Shown here: positions 28,724-36,858 of the stretch, piece by piece | Layout of the letters: each line of letters starts with the position of its first letter | How positions within the stretch are numbered: position 1 is the first letter of the stretch | NCBI RefSeq assembly: GCF_016634425.1 | Contig: NZ_JAEPES010000004.1 | Span: forward strand, 100,925-164,924 | Reading direction: 5' to 3' | DNA length: 64,000 bases | Origin: Lacisediminihabitans changchengi | GTDB taxonomy: Bacteria > Actinomycetota > Actinomycetes > Actinomycetales > Microbacteriaceae | Notes under the pieces: generated by a model | Database searches by the model: none | Told to the model about the DNA's origin: nothing | Seen by the model: only the letters and a program-made list of their open reading frames with translations | Position numbers and translations under genes: made by a program

Positions 28724-29965
28724 TTATCGCGAGGGCGAAACGGCGGATGTCCGCTGCCGCCCGGCGAGCAGGCCGGCGGTCGCGGCGACCGCGATCTCCA
28801 ACGCGGCGAAGGCGCCGACCAGCCAGGGTGACGGTCCGACATCCACCAGCCTGCCGGGTCCGGCAGCGCCGGTCGAGGCCCAGGCGAGCAGACCCAGGAT
28901 GATGCCGCCCACCACCCCGGAGAGCGCGCCAGTCAGCACCAGCCACTGCACCCGCCCGTGCGTCGGCAGAGTGGCGACGAGTCGGCCGCGCACGACCAGG
29001 GCGATCAGGAAGCCGGTGATCACGGGGATCAGCAGGATGAGAAAACCCCAGCCGAGCTCGTGCTGGGCGGGCAGCGCTCCGAGTACCGGCACCGCGGGGA
29101 TCGGGCCGAGACTGGTGCCGAACGGGCTGACCGACGAGCCGACGCCGACCGCAAATCCCGGGCCGACCACCCAGCTCGCCGTCCAGATGACGAGATTGGG
29201 CAGAAAGGCGAGCTGGCCGATGGTGAGCGTGATGCCGCCGAGCACCCCGGCGTGCACCCCCTCGTAGAGAGTGATGATCTTGGCGTACCCGGCGAAGAGC
29301 AGGATCGCCATCAGTACGGCGGATGCCCCGAGCACGATCGCTGCCGTGGCCGTGCCGCCGCGGAACGCCGCCGCGAGGCTCGCGCGCAGCTCGGGGCGCC
29401 AGCGAGCAACCCAGCCACGGATGACGCGGTCGGCCCGAGCGGGCAACAGCGCGTCAAGAGACGGGTGCGACCATTCCGCACCGATGACGATCCCTACGGC
29501 GAAGCACAGCGTCGGTAGCAGGGTGCCCTGCCAGATCGAGGCGCGCGCGGACGGCAGCAGAGCGCTCAGCGTCACCGCCAGAGACAGCACCGCGAAGGAT
29601 CCGACGGCAACCGCCAGGCCGAGATAACGGTGCGGGGTCTCGCTGATGCGTCGCCCCGCGCGCGCGCCGAGCAACACCGTGAGCAGCGCGAAGCCGAGCG
29701 GGGCGATCGTGATGATGAAGGGGGTTCCCGCGCCGGCGAAACCGAGCCCGTCGGCCAGCGCCGGTTGCAGCGTCATGGTGACGTCGGTTCCCGCGCCGAG
29801 CAACCAGGTGTCGACCGCCGCGCGCCAGAACACGATCCAGTCGACCTGCAGTTTGTACTGCCAGGCCCACAGGATGGTCAGGGGTACCAGCGGGATGCCG
29901 ATGCCGATGCCCACGACGAGGAGCGCCTCGAGCGCGGCGAACAGGGCGGTGAAGGAGCGGTTCAT
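28724..29965 (-). CDS. perM: DUF6350 polytopic membrane protein (PerM-like)
   Basis: A 413-residue integral membrane protein with roughly nine or ten helices and no signal peptide. The DUF6350 family includes mycobacterial PerM, which has been linked to stability of the divisome protein FtsB. The assignment rests on membrane topology and on its position directly upstream of purN-purH, as I recall for M. tuberculosis Rv0955-Rv0956-Rv0957. The cell-division role is inferred from that homology. Confidence 0.75.
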   Translation of the reverse strand: MNRSFTALFAALEALLVVGIGIGIPLVPLTILWAWQYKLQVDWIVFWRAAVDTWLLGAGTDVTMTLQPALADGLGFAGAGTPFIITIAPLGFALLTVLLGARAGRRISETPHRYLGLAVAVGSFAVLSLAVTLSALLPSARASIWQGTLLPTLCFAVGIVIGAEWSHPSLDALLPARADRVIRGWVARWRPELRASLAAAFRGGTATAAIVLGASAVLMAILLFAGYAKIITLYEGVHAGVLGGITLTIGQLAFLPNLVIWTASWVVGPGFAVGVGSSVSPFGTSLGPIPAVPVLGALPAQHELGWGFLILLIPVITGFLIALVVRGRLVATLPTHGRVQWLVLTGALSGVVGGIILGLLAWASTGAAGPGRLVDVGPSPWLVGAFAALEIAVAATAGLLAGRQRTSAVSPSR

Positions 29966-30043
29966 ACGGGTGGCGAGCCTACCGGCGAGGTCGCGCGGCG
30001 CGGGCTCGACGACCCGACGTCCCCCACTCTGGTCAGGAAAAGC

Positions 30044-31570
30044 TCAGCAGTGCGGGTCCGCCGTCGGCACCGTGCCTTTCACCAGGTACTGGTCGACCGT
30101 GCGGTCAATACACGCATTGCCGGAGGCGTAGGCGGTGTGCCCCTCTCCGGTGCGGGAGACCAGCACCCCACTGTCGAGTTGGTCGGCGAGCGCGACCGCT
30201 CCGGAATACGGGGTGGCGGGGTCATCCGTGGTCCCCACCACCATGATCGGCGCAGCCGCTTCGGCATGGATCGGCTCAGCGGTGAGCACATTGCGATACG
30301 GCCAGTTCTGGCAGGCGATGCTCACCTGCACCCAATCGCTGTAGCTCAGGATCTCGCCGACGGTCGGGGCGGCCTGCGCGATCGCGTTCATCGTGGCGCG
30401 GGTGCCGGCGAGATCGGTCGGGTATGCCCCATCGAGGCAGAGCGCCGCAGTGTAGACGTCGACCGAGTGGTCGTAGACCGCACCACTGGACCGCCCGTTG
30501 TAGGCGTCCGCGAAGTTAAAGGCGAGTTTCGCCGACCCTTTCTGCAACCCGGCGATCATCGAGCTGAGCGAGGGCCATGAGTCGCGGTCATAGAGTGGAT
30601 AGGAGATCGCGGTGCCCAGCACCCCGAGGTTGAGCTGTCGCCCATCGGAGATCGTCAGGCCCTCGGTGCCGGCCTTCTGGAACAGGGCTTTCGCCTGGGC
30701 GAGAGCATCATCGAGGGTGCCGCTGAACGGACATCCCGCCGCCGCGAGGCAGTCGGTGACGTAGGCCCGGAACGAGCTCTCGAAGCCCGCCATCTGCGTG
30801 GTGAAGTCCTGCGGCTCGGTCAGTGCCGGGTCGACCGGACCGTCGAGCACGAGCCGTCCGACCTTCGTCGGGAAGAGCTTCGCGTACTGTGCGCCGAAGA
30901 AAGTGCCGTAGGAGAACCCGAGGTAGTGAAGTTTCTTGTCGCCGAGCAGCGAGCGCAGCAGATCCATGTCGCGCGCGTTGCTCTCGGCGTCGATGTGACC
31001 GAGCAGCGCTCCGGTGTTCTTCAGGCACGCCGCCCCGAACGCCTTCTCGACCGGCACTCGGGAGGCGAGCCAAGCATCCGAACCCTCCGGCTCGGTCGGG
31101 GTGGCGTAGAGGAAGTCATCCATCTGCGCACCGTCGAGACAGGTGACCGGCGTCGAGCGGCCGACGCCGCGCGGGTCCCAGCCGACGACGTCGTAGGCCT
31201 TCTGCACCGAGGCATTGGTGAGGTAGTCGAGGCTCTGGGCCACGGCGTCGAAGCCCGAGCCACCGGGGCCGCCCGGGTTCACCAGCAGCGAGCCGACGCG
31301 ATGAGCGGATGTCGTGACATGGCGCACCACGGCGAGCTTCACCGACCCGGCGCTCGGCTTCGCCCAGTCGGCCGGGGCGGTCACGGTGGTGCAGGACATC
31401 CCTTCCGACTGGCAGTTCTTCCAGGCGAGCTTCTGCGAGTAGAAGGGTTGCAGATCGGCGGCGACCTTCTCCGGGGCGACATTGGGCCCGGTGACTGGCG
31501 CGGAACTCACACACCCGGAGAGCACGAGGACGGCGGCCACGGCAACGGCGGCGAGGGTCGTGCCCCTCAT
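30044..31570 (-). CDS. Secreted lipoprotein alpha/beta hydrolase (tripeptidyl aminopeptidase-like)
   Basis: Exported hydrolase of 508 residues related to SlpD/SlpE and tripeptidyl aminopeptidases. The N-terminus is a lipoprotein signal with lipobox LSGC (Cys20), so it is probably anchored outside the membrane. The oxyanion loop is NPGGPGGSG (98-106), the nucleophile Ser220 in GFSYG, Asp450 in GTTDDPATP and His478 in GEGHTAY. Several Cys pairs suggest disulfides. The C-terminal TAP-like segment ends in Cys508. The start codon overlaps the stop of the preceding membrane-protein gene (TGATG). Confidence 0.88.
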   Translation of the reverse strand: MRGTTLAAVAVAAVLVLSGCVSSAPVTGPNVAPEKVAADLQPFYSQKLAWKNCQSEGMSCTTVTAPADWAKPSAGSVKLAVVRHVTTSAHRVGSLLVNPGGPGGSGFDAVAQSLDYLTNASVQKAYDVVGWDPRGVGRSTPVTCLDGAQMDDFLYATPTEPEGSDAWLASRVPVEKAFGAACLKNTGALLGHIDAESNARDMDLLRSLLGDKKLHYLGFSYGTFFGAQYAKLFPTKVGRLVLDGPVDPALTEPQDFTTQMAGFESSFRAYVTDCLAAAGCPFSGTLDDALAQAKALFQKAGTEGLTISDGRQLNLGVLGTAISYPLYDRDSWPSLSSMIAGLQKGSAKLAFNFADAYNGRSSGAVYDHSVDVYTAALCLDGAYPTDLAGTRATMNAIAQAAPTVGEILSYSDWVQVSIACQNWPYRNVLTAEPIHAEAAAPIMVVGTTDDPATPYSGAVALADQLDSGVLVSRTGEGHTAYASGNACIDRTVDQYLVKGTVPTADPHC

Positions 31571-32061
31571 CAGTGCACGATCACGTTGAGGATGATGATG
31601 AGCACTCCGAACAACCCCGTGCCGATCGCCCCCAGAATCCGGACGATGATCTTGGCACCGCGCTGAGCGAAGGAGAAATACCCGAGCACGGCCAGCAGCA
31701 GCACGACGAGGTCGAGCGCGTCGTCGACCGCGTTCTCGATGGAGAGCACGCCGAAGGCGCTGAGCAGCACGATGATGGCGGGGAGCACGGCCGCGTAGAG
31801 CATGCCGGAGACGTGACTGATCGTGTGCCGGAAGGCCGACCGCATCGACTGGGGCTCGCCGTCGGGGCCGCGATGCGTGGCAATCGTTCCGGCGTAGACG
31901 TGCGCGGCCCAGAAGACCACGATCGTTCCGCTGGAGATGAAGAAGGTCTCGAGCGCGTCGTGATCGTCGACCAGCACAACCAGCAGTGCCGAATACAGGA
32001 TCAGCCCGTAGACGGCATCCGCTGTAACGAGGTGGTCACGCAGCCAGCGCAGGAATCTCAT
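31570..32061 (-). CDS. Small four-helix membrane protein of unknown function
   Basis: 163 residues with four predicted helices (about 14-32, 40-58, 88-108 and 112-160 as a long hydrophobic stretch). A polar loop GTIATHRGPDGEPQSMR lies between helices two and three. I do not recognise the family. The stop overlaps the start of the hydrolase gene (TGATG), so the two are translationally coupled; it follows sucD by about 40 bases. Confidence 0.65.
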   Translation of the reverse strand: MRFLRWLRDHLVTADAVYGLILYSALLVVLVDDHDALETFFISSGTIVVFWAAHVYAGTIATHRGPDGEPQSMRSAFRHTISHVSGMLYAAVLPAIIVLLSAFGVLSIENAVDDALDLVVLLLAVLGYFSFAQRGAKIIVRILGAIGTGLFGVLIIILNVIVH

Positions 32062-32099
32062 AGATCCCTACCGTAGCTGCGGACCACCCCGCTGAGCGG

Positions 32100-32987
32100 T
32101 TACAGGGAGGCGAGAACCTCGCGCATCAGTGCGGCGGTCTCGCTCGGGGTCTTTCCGACCTTGACGCCGGCAGCCTCGAGGGCTTCCTTCTTGCCCTGGG
32201 CGGTTCCCGCACCGGAGGAGACGATTGCGCCGGCGTGGCCCATCGTCTTGCCCTCGGGGGCGGTGAATCCGGCCACATAGCCCACGACGGGCTTGGTGAC
32301 GTGGGCCTTGATGTACTCGGCCGCGCGCTCTTCGGCGTCGCCGCCGATCTCGCCGATCATGACGATCGCCTTCGTCTCGGGGTCGGCCTCGAACGCGGCG
32401 AGCGCGTCGATGTGCGTGGTTCCGATGATCGGGTCACCACCGATTCCGATGGCGGTGGAGAAGCCCAGATCGCGCAATTCGTACATCATCTGGTACGTCA
32501 GCGTTCCAGACTTGGAGACCAGACCGATCGGACCCTTGCCGGTGATCGTGGCGGGCGTGATACCTACCAGCGACTCGCCAGGGGTGATGATTCCGGGGCA
32601 GTTCGGTCCGATGATGCGGGTCGTGCCGCCCTTGGCCTTGGCGGTCGCCCAGAACTCCGCGGAATCCTGAATCGGGATTCCCTCGGTGATCACGACGACC
32701 AGCGGGATCTCGGCCTCGATGGCCTCGAGCACCGCGTCCTTGGCGAATGCCGGCGGCACGAAGACGATGGAGACGTCGGCGCCGGTGGTGGAGATCGCCT
32801 CGGCGACGGTACCGAAGACCGGCAGCTCCACCTCACCGTGAGTGACGGTGGTGCCGGCCTTGCGCGCGTTGACGCCACCGACGACCTGGGTGCCCGCCTT
32901 CAGCATGAGAGCGGTGTGTTTGGTGCCCTCACCGCCGGTGATGCCCTGGACGATGACCTTGGAATCCTTGTTGAGGAAGATCGACAT
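32100..32987 (-). CDS. sucD: Succinate-CoA ligase, alpha subunit
   Basis: With SucC, interconverts succinyl-CoA and succinate with nucleotide phosphorylation in the TCA cycle. The 295 residues include the CoA-binding Rossmann motif QGITGGEG (14-21), [12 protein letters not shown], and the phosphohistidine His251 in [11 protein letters not shown]. It starts with ATG 17 bases after the sucC stop. Confidence 0.97.
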   Translation of the reverse strand: MSIFLNKDSKVIVQGITGGEGTKHTALMLKAGTQVVGGVNARKAGTTVTHGEVELPVFGTVAEAISTTGADVSIVFVPPAFAKDAVLEAIEAEIPLVVVITEGIPIQDSAEFWATAKAKGGTTRIIGPNCPGIITPGESLVGITPATITGKGPIGLVSKSGTLTYQMMYELRDLGFSTAIGIGGDPIIGTTHIDALAAFEADPETKAIVMIGEIGGDAEERAAEYIKAHVTKPVVGYVAGFTAPEGKTMGHAGAIVSSGAGTAQGKKEALEAAGVKVGKTPSETAALMREVLASL

Positions 32988-33004
32988 GTTTCTGTGGTCC
33001 CTTA

Positions 33005-34168
33005 CTACTTCGAAGCCAGCTCGGCGGCCTTGGTGGCGCCCTCGTCCATGGTGTCCGCCAGGGTGACCAGCGGGTTTCCTGCCGCCTGCAGGATGGCGCG
33101 GCCCTCCACGACCTTGTTGCCGTCGAGTCGCACGACCAGCGGCTTGGTGGCGGCGTCCCCGAGGATCTCCAGCGCCTTCACGATGCCGTTCGCAACCGCG
33201 TCGCAGGCGGTGATCCCGCCGAAGACGTTGACGAAGACGCTCTTCACCTGCGGGTCGCCGAGGATGACGTCGAGGCCGTTGGCCATCACCTCAGCGGATG
33301 CTCCGCCTCCGATGTCGAGGAAGTTGGCCGGCTTCACGCCGCCGAATTCCTCCCCGGCGTAGCTGACCACGTCGAGCGTGGACATGACGAGCCCTGCGCC
33401 GTTGCCGATGATGCCGACGGCTCCGTCGAGCTTCACGTAGTTGAGGCCTAGGTCTTTCGCCTTCGCCTCCAGCGGATCTTCCGCGGCCGTGTCGACCAGG
33501 TCGGCGTGCAGCGGGTGGCGGAAGTCGGCGTTCTCGTCGAGCGAGACCTTGCCGTCGAGCGCGACGACGTTGCCCTCCTCGGTCAGCACGAGCGGGTTGA
33601 CCTCGACCAGCGTCGCATCCTCGCCCTTGTAGACCTCGTACAGCTTCACGAAGACCGGGGCGACCTTGTCGACGATCTCGGCCGGGAACTTCGCCGCGAT
33701 CGCGATCTCGGTGGCCTTGGCCAGGTCGATGCCGACCATCGGGTCGACCTCGATGCGGGCGAGAGCCTCGGGGCGCTCGACCGCGAGCTCCTCAATCTCC
33801 ATGCCGCCCTCGAAGCTCGACAGCGACAGGTAGGAACGGTTAGCCCGGTCGAGCAGCACCGAGAAGTAGTACTCCGAGGCGATGCGGGCACCGGCAGCGA
33901 CCATCACGCGGCGCACGATGTGGCCCTTGATGTCGAGGCCGAAGATCGCCTCGGATGCCGTGGCAGCATCATCCGGATTGTGGGCGACCTTGACGCCGCC
34001 AGCCTTGCCGCGCCCGCCGGCCTTGACCTGCGCCTTGACGACGACGGTGCCGCCCAGTTTCTCGGCTGCCGCTCTGACCTCATCCGGTGTATCCGCGATG
34101 ATGCCGGCGAGTACCGGCACCCCATACGATTCGAAGAGATCTCGGGCCTGGTACTCGAAAAGATCCAC
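33005..34168 (-). CDS. sucC: ADP-forming succinate-CoA ligase, beta subunit
   Basis: Nucleotide-binding subunit of succinyl-CoA synthetase. ATP-grasp landmarks [15 protein letters not shown] and GGMEIEELA are present, then the CoA-ligase domain with [12 protein letters not shown] and [11 protein letters not shown] start it at the GTG at 34168, giving [12 protein letters not shown], the usual N-terminus; a TTG five codons upstream (34183) is also open. Neither has a clear Shine-Dalgarno, so a short-leader transcript is possible. It leads the sucCD operon. Confidence 0.95.
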   Translation of the reverse strand: MDLFEYQARDLFESYGVPVLAGIIADTPDEVRAAAEKLGGTVVVKAQVKAGGRGKAGGVKVAHNPDDAATASEAIFGLDIKGHIVRRVMVAAGARIASEYYFSVLLDRANRSYLSLSSFEGGMEIEELAVERPEALARIEVDPMVGIDLAKATEIAIAAKFPAEIVDKVAPVFVKLYEVYKGEDATLVEVNPLVLTEEGNVVALDGKVSLDENADFRHPLHADLVDTAAEDPLEAKAKDLGLNYVKLDGAVGIIGNGAGLVMSTLDVVSYAGEEFGGVKPANFLDIGGGASAEVMANGLDVILGDPQVKSVFVNVFGGITACDAVANGIVKALEILGDAATKPLVVRLDGNKVVEGRAILQAAGNPLVTLADTMDEGATKAAELASK

Positions 34169-34215
34169 GCTGCTGTTGTCCAATCCGCAGGTCGTTGTCT
34201 GGAATGGCGCACTTG

Positions 34216-34247
34216 TCTCGACACCGAGATAGTTCGACGTCGAGATA
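34216..34247. promoter_or_regulatory. Double inverted-repeat operator upstream of sucC
   Basis: Two overlapping sites: TCTCGACACCGAGATA (34216-34231) and TAGTTCGACGTCGAGATA (34230-34247). The second matches the icd-upstream core TATCTCGACATCAAGATA in 14 of 18 positions, and both are followed by a TTTGGG word. The distance to the start (about 62 bases) matches icd (about 60). Confidence 0.65.
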
Positions 34248-34322
34248 TTTGGGCCGAGTCACACTCTACTCGCGGCGCATGCGGCGATTCTGCCGCTGCG
34301 CGGTGAACACTGGGCGGCCGAG

Positions 34323-34350
34323 TATGGGCGGCTGGCTATGGGCGGCTGGC
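34323..34350 (+). repeat. 14-bp perfect tandem duplication upstream of the MpaB-like gene
   Basis: TATGGGCGGCTGGC occurs twice without a gap, 54 bases before the start chosen for the next gene. It is probably a recent slippage duplication in the leader. Confidence 0.8.
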
Positions 34351-34403
34351 TGAGGCCGGCTGAGTCTGGGCGCGCACCAACCTCGACCACACACAATGGA
34401 CCC

Positions 34404-35207
34404 ATGCCCCTGGCCGACATCGGTGACGAAGCGATCCTGCTCGCCGGGGGCGGCCGCGCCATCCTGCTGCAGCTCGCCAACCCTGCCGTCGGGCACGCGG
34501 TCGCCGACCACTCGAACTTCGCCGCCGACCCGCTTCGCCGACTGCGCAACACCCTCACCTTCGTCTATGCCTTGGTCTACGGCACCGACGAGCAGAAGGC
34601 CCGTATGACCGCGCTGGTGAACGCGGGTCACCGCCCGGTGCGATCAGTCCACGACAGCGCGGTGCAGTACGACGCTGCGGATGCCCGGCTCCAGCTCTGG
34701 GTCGCGGCGACGCTCTACGACACGGCCATCCGCATCCGCGAACTCACGTTCGGGCCGCTGCCCGACCTCGAGGCCGAGGCGGTGTATCGCGAGTACGCGA
34801 TCGTCGGCACCGCGCTCGGCATGCCCGCCGAGCTGTGGCCAGCCGACCGCGCGGCGTTCCGGTCCTACTGGGAAGACCAGGTTCAGCAACTGCGCGTCGA
34901 CGACCGAGTGCTCGCCGTCTCTCGGCAGCTTCTGTATCCGCGCACCGGCCCGCTATGGCTGAGGGCGGCGATGCCGCTCGCGCGGCTCGTCACCGCCGGA
35001 CTGCTGCCGCCGGAATTGCGCGTGGCATACGAACTGCCGCTCAATGAGAAGCGGTACGCCCGCGTGATGCGCTGGACGGCCCGGATCTACCCCCGTCTGC
35101 CCCGCCGCCTGCGCTCCTGGCCGCGGCGCCACTCCCTCGCCGCGCTCGACCGCAGCTCCCGCCCCGCCGCCCGTCGCGCACCCCCGCGCCGCCGCCCGCG
35201 CCCCTGA
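34404..35207 (+). CDS. MpaB/DUF2236-family oxygenase-like protein
   Basis: 267 residues from the ATG at 34404. The region LLQLANPAVGHAVADHSNFAADPLRRLRNT and the following FVYALVYGTDEQ are typical of DUF2236, which includes MpaB oxygenase and relates to rubber oxygenase Lcp; these bind b-type haem. An upstream in-frame ATG at 34338 lies inside repeated leader sequence and is less likely. The basic C-terminal tail (RRAPPRRRPRP) is odd. The TGA stop overlaps the first base of a family C hairpin. The substrate is unknown. Confidence 0.75.
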   Translation: MPLADIGDEAILLAGGGRAILLQLANPAVGHAVADHSNFAADPLRRLRNTLTFVYALVYGTDEQKARMTALVNAGHRPVRSVHDSAVQYDAADARLQLWVAATLYDTAIRIRELTFGPLPDLEAEAVYREYAIVGTALGMPAELWPADRAAFRSYWEDQVQQLRVDDRVLAVSRQLLYPRTGPLWLRAAMPLARLVTAGLLPPELRVAYELPLNEKRYARVMRWTARIYPRLPRRLRSWPRRHSLAALDRSSRPAARRAPPRRRPRP

Positions 35208-35271
35208 TTGTGCCCGTTCGTGACGATTGTGCCCGCGCGAGCAGGCACATCCGTCACGAACGGGCACAATC
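35206..35271. repeat. Hairpin repeat family C, copy 1
   Basis: The arms GATTGTGCCCGTTCGTGACG (35206-35225) and their exact complement (35252-35271) enclose a nested TGTGCC...GGCACA stem. It starts inside the stop codon of the MpaB-like gene and ends 38 bases before the AAA ATPase start. It matches 62 of 66 bases of copy 2. Confidence 0.92.
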
Positions 35272-35309
35272 GCTGCGGAATAGAGCGGACCCGGAGCTAA
35301 GGTCGAGCC

Positions 35310-36779
35310 ATGAGCACCTCGAATCGAGAATTCGTCGAGACATTCCAGCGCTTCCTCACCGAGGTGATCGGTTCCGCCCAGCGCGACAACGAAACGACAC
35401 CGCTCGGACAGATAGCGAACGACTTCCTCGGGAGCGATACCGTCACGTTGCCGATCGTGCAGCACTCCTTTCCGCCCCATCGCCTGGTCGACGCCGACCT
35501 CGCTCTCGCCGAACTCGGGTCACGCGGCGGAGAAAGCCTGATCGGGGTCAGCGGTGGGCAACAACGTGAACACAGCTCGTTCGCGGAACTTCTCAACAGC
35601 GGATTTTCTCGCTTCGCCGCCGGACCCGTCGACTACGTGTCCATTCCCGATGGCCCCGATTCGACCAGGCGGGTGGTCGCATTCGGGATGCATCGCATCC
35701 TGTTCGAGGGCATTCCCGTCGTCGTGCTGCAGCGCGCTGCGCAACCACAATTCGGCCGCGAACTCGCACTGGTGGAGGTTCTGGCGGCCGACCCGGCCGT
35801 CTCATCGCGATTCATCGAGGAACTCAGTCGGCTCATGCTCTCCCTCAGCGTGCTGCGGGGCCAGGTTCTCTCGTTCTCCGCGGGAGACTTTCACAACCAC
35901 GCCGCTGGCGCGACCTTCCTTCGACGTCCTGAAGTTCCCGCTGAGGATGTGGTGCTCACAGCGGGCACGCTCGATGCAATCGTGAGGCACGTCGTCGGCA
36001 TCGGCGAACAGCGCGAACGCCTGCGAGCGGCCGGGCAGCACCTCAAGCGGGGTGTTCTGTTGTACGGGCCTCCCGGCACCGGAAAGACGCTGACGGTGCG
36101 GCACCTGTTGTCTCGCACCCAGGGAACGACGGTGATTCTGCTCACCGGCTCGAGCATTCAGTTCATCACGGTGGCCGCAGAACTCGCCAGGGCAATGCAG
36201 CCGGCGATCGTCGTGCTAGAAGACGTCGACCTGGTGGCTGAGCACCGTGGACTCCACGGGCCTCAGCCGCTGCTATTCGCCGTGCTCGATGCCCTCGATG
36301 GGCTCGACGGCGATGCTGATATCACTTTCATCCTCACCACGAATCGGGTGGAAGTTCTGGAACGAGCTCTCGCGGAGCGGCCGGGTCGCGTCGACCTCTC
36401 GGTCGAGATCCCTCTGCCTGACGCCGACGCCCGGCGACGACTATTCGCCCGCTATGCCCATGGCCTGCCGTTCTCGGCCGCGGCCATTGCGACCTCAGCA
36501 GATCGCGCAGCGGGCACAACCGGGTCGTTCGCGAAAGAACTTGTCAGACGCGCCGTCCTCCTCGCTGCCGAGGAAGATCGCGAACCCGGCGACGCAGATC
36601 TGGAGTCGGCACTCGACGATTTGCTCTCTGACCAGACCCACCTCGCACAGGTGATGGCCAGGAACACGGAGGGTGCGGATGACCACAGCTCGAGCCACCA
36701 TGAGGTGACCGGTACCTACGCGCCTCCGTCAGGCCAGCCCTACTTGTCACGGCTCACCATCAGCTCCGACCCCAGCTGA
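35310..36779 (+). CDS. Orphan AAA-family ATPase
   Basis: 489 residues. The N-terminal 200 residues form an unassigned domain. The AAA core has Walker A GPPGTGKT (253-260), Walker B VVLEDVD (301-307), sensor-1 TTN (343-345) and an arginine-finger region RPGR (357-360), like CDC48/FtsH-type AAA modules. A short helical lid follows (about 400-450), and the C-terminal 40 residues are polar and His/Ser-rich. There is no membrane helix or protease motif. No partner gene is adjacent, and the gene stands between direct copies of a 66-bp hairpin. The role is unknown; remodelling of a protein partner is the family expectation. Confidence 0.75.
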   Translation: MSTSNREFVETFQRFLTEVIGSAQRDNETTPLGQIANDFLGSDTVTLPIVQHSFPPHRLVDADLALAELGSRGGESLIGVSGGQQREHSSFAELLNSGFSRFAAGPVDYVSIPDGPDSTRRVVAFGMHRILFEGIPVVVLQRAAQPQFGRELALVEVLAADPAVSSRFIEELSRLMLSLSVLRGQVLSFSAGDFHNHAAGATFLRRPEVPAEDVVLTAGTLDAIVRHVVGIGEQRERLRAAGQHLKRGVLLYGPPGTGKTLTVRHLLSRTQGTTVILLTGSSIQFITVAAELARAMQPAIVVLEDVDLVAEHRGLHGPQPLLFAVLDALDGLDGDADITFILTTNRVEVLERALAERPGRVDLSVEIPLPDADARRRLFARYAHGLPFSAAAIATSADRAAGTTGSFAKELVRRAVLLAAEEDREPGDADLESALDDLLSDQTHLAQVMARNTEGADDHSSSHHEVTGTYAPPSGQPYLSRLTISSDPS

Positions 36780-36843
36780 TTATGCCCGTTCGTGACGATT
36801 GTGCCTGCACGAGCAGGCACATCCGTCACGAACGAGCACAATC
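36778..36843. repeat. Hairpin repeat family C, copy 2
   Basis: Same orientation as copy 1. The arms (36778-36797 and 36824-36843) pair at 18 of 20 positions, and the inner stem TGTGCCTGC/GCAGGCACA is perfect. It starts inside the stop codon of the AAA gene and ends 15 bases before the mmsA stop. Confidence 0.92.
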
Positions 36844-36858
36844 GCCGAAGTGAACGAC

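Noticed and set aside
35206..35271. Family C hairpins as ordinary Rho-independent terminators
   Set aside because: There is no U-run on either side, and the same sequence, with nested inner stem, is repeated almost exactly. Repeat identity is a better description, although a role in termination is not excluded.
35310..36779. AAA ATPase as part of an anti-phage system (BREX, MoxR-VWA or similar)
   Set aside because: No nuclease, methylase, VWA, protease or effector gene is adjacent; neighbours are metabolic.
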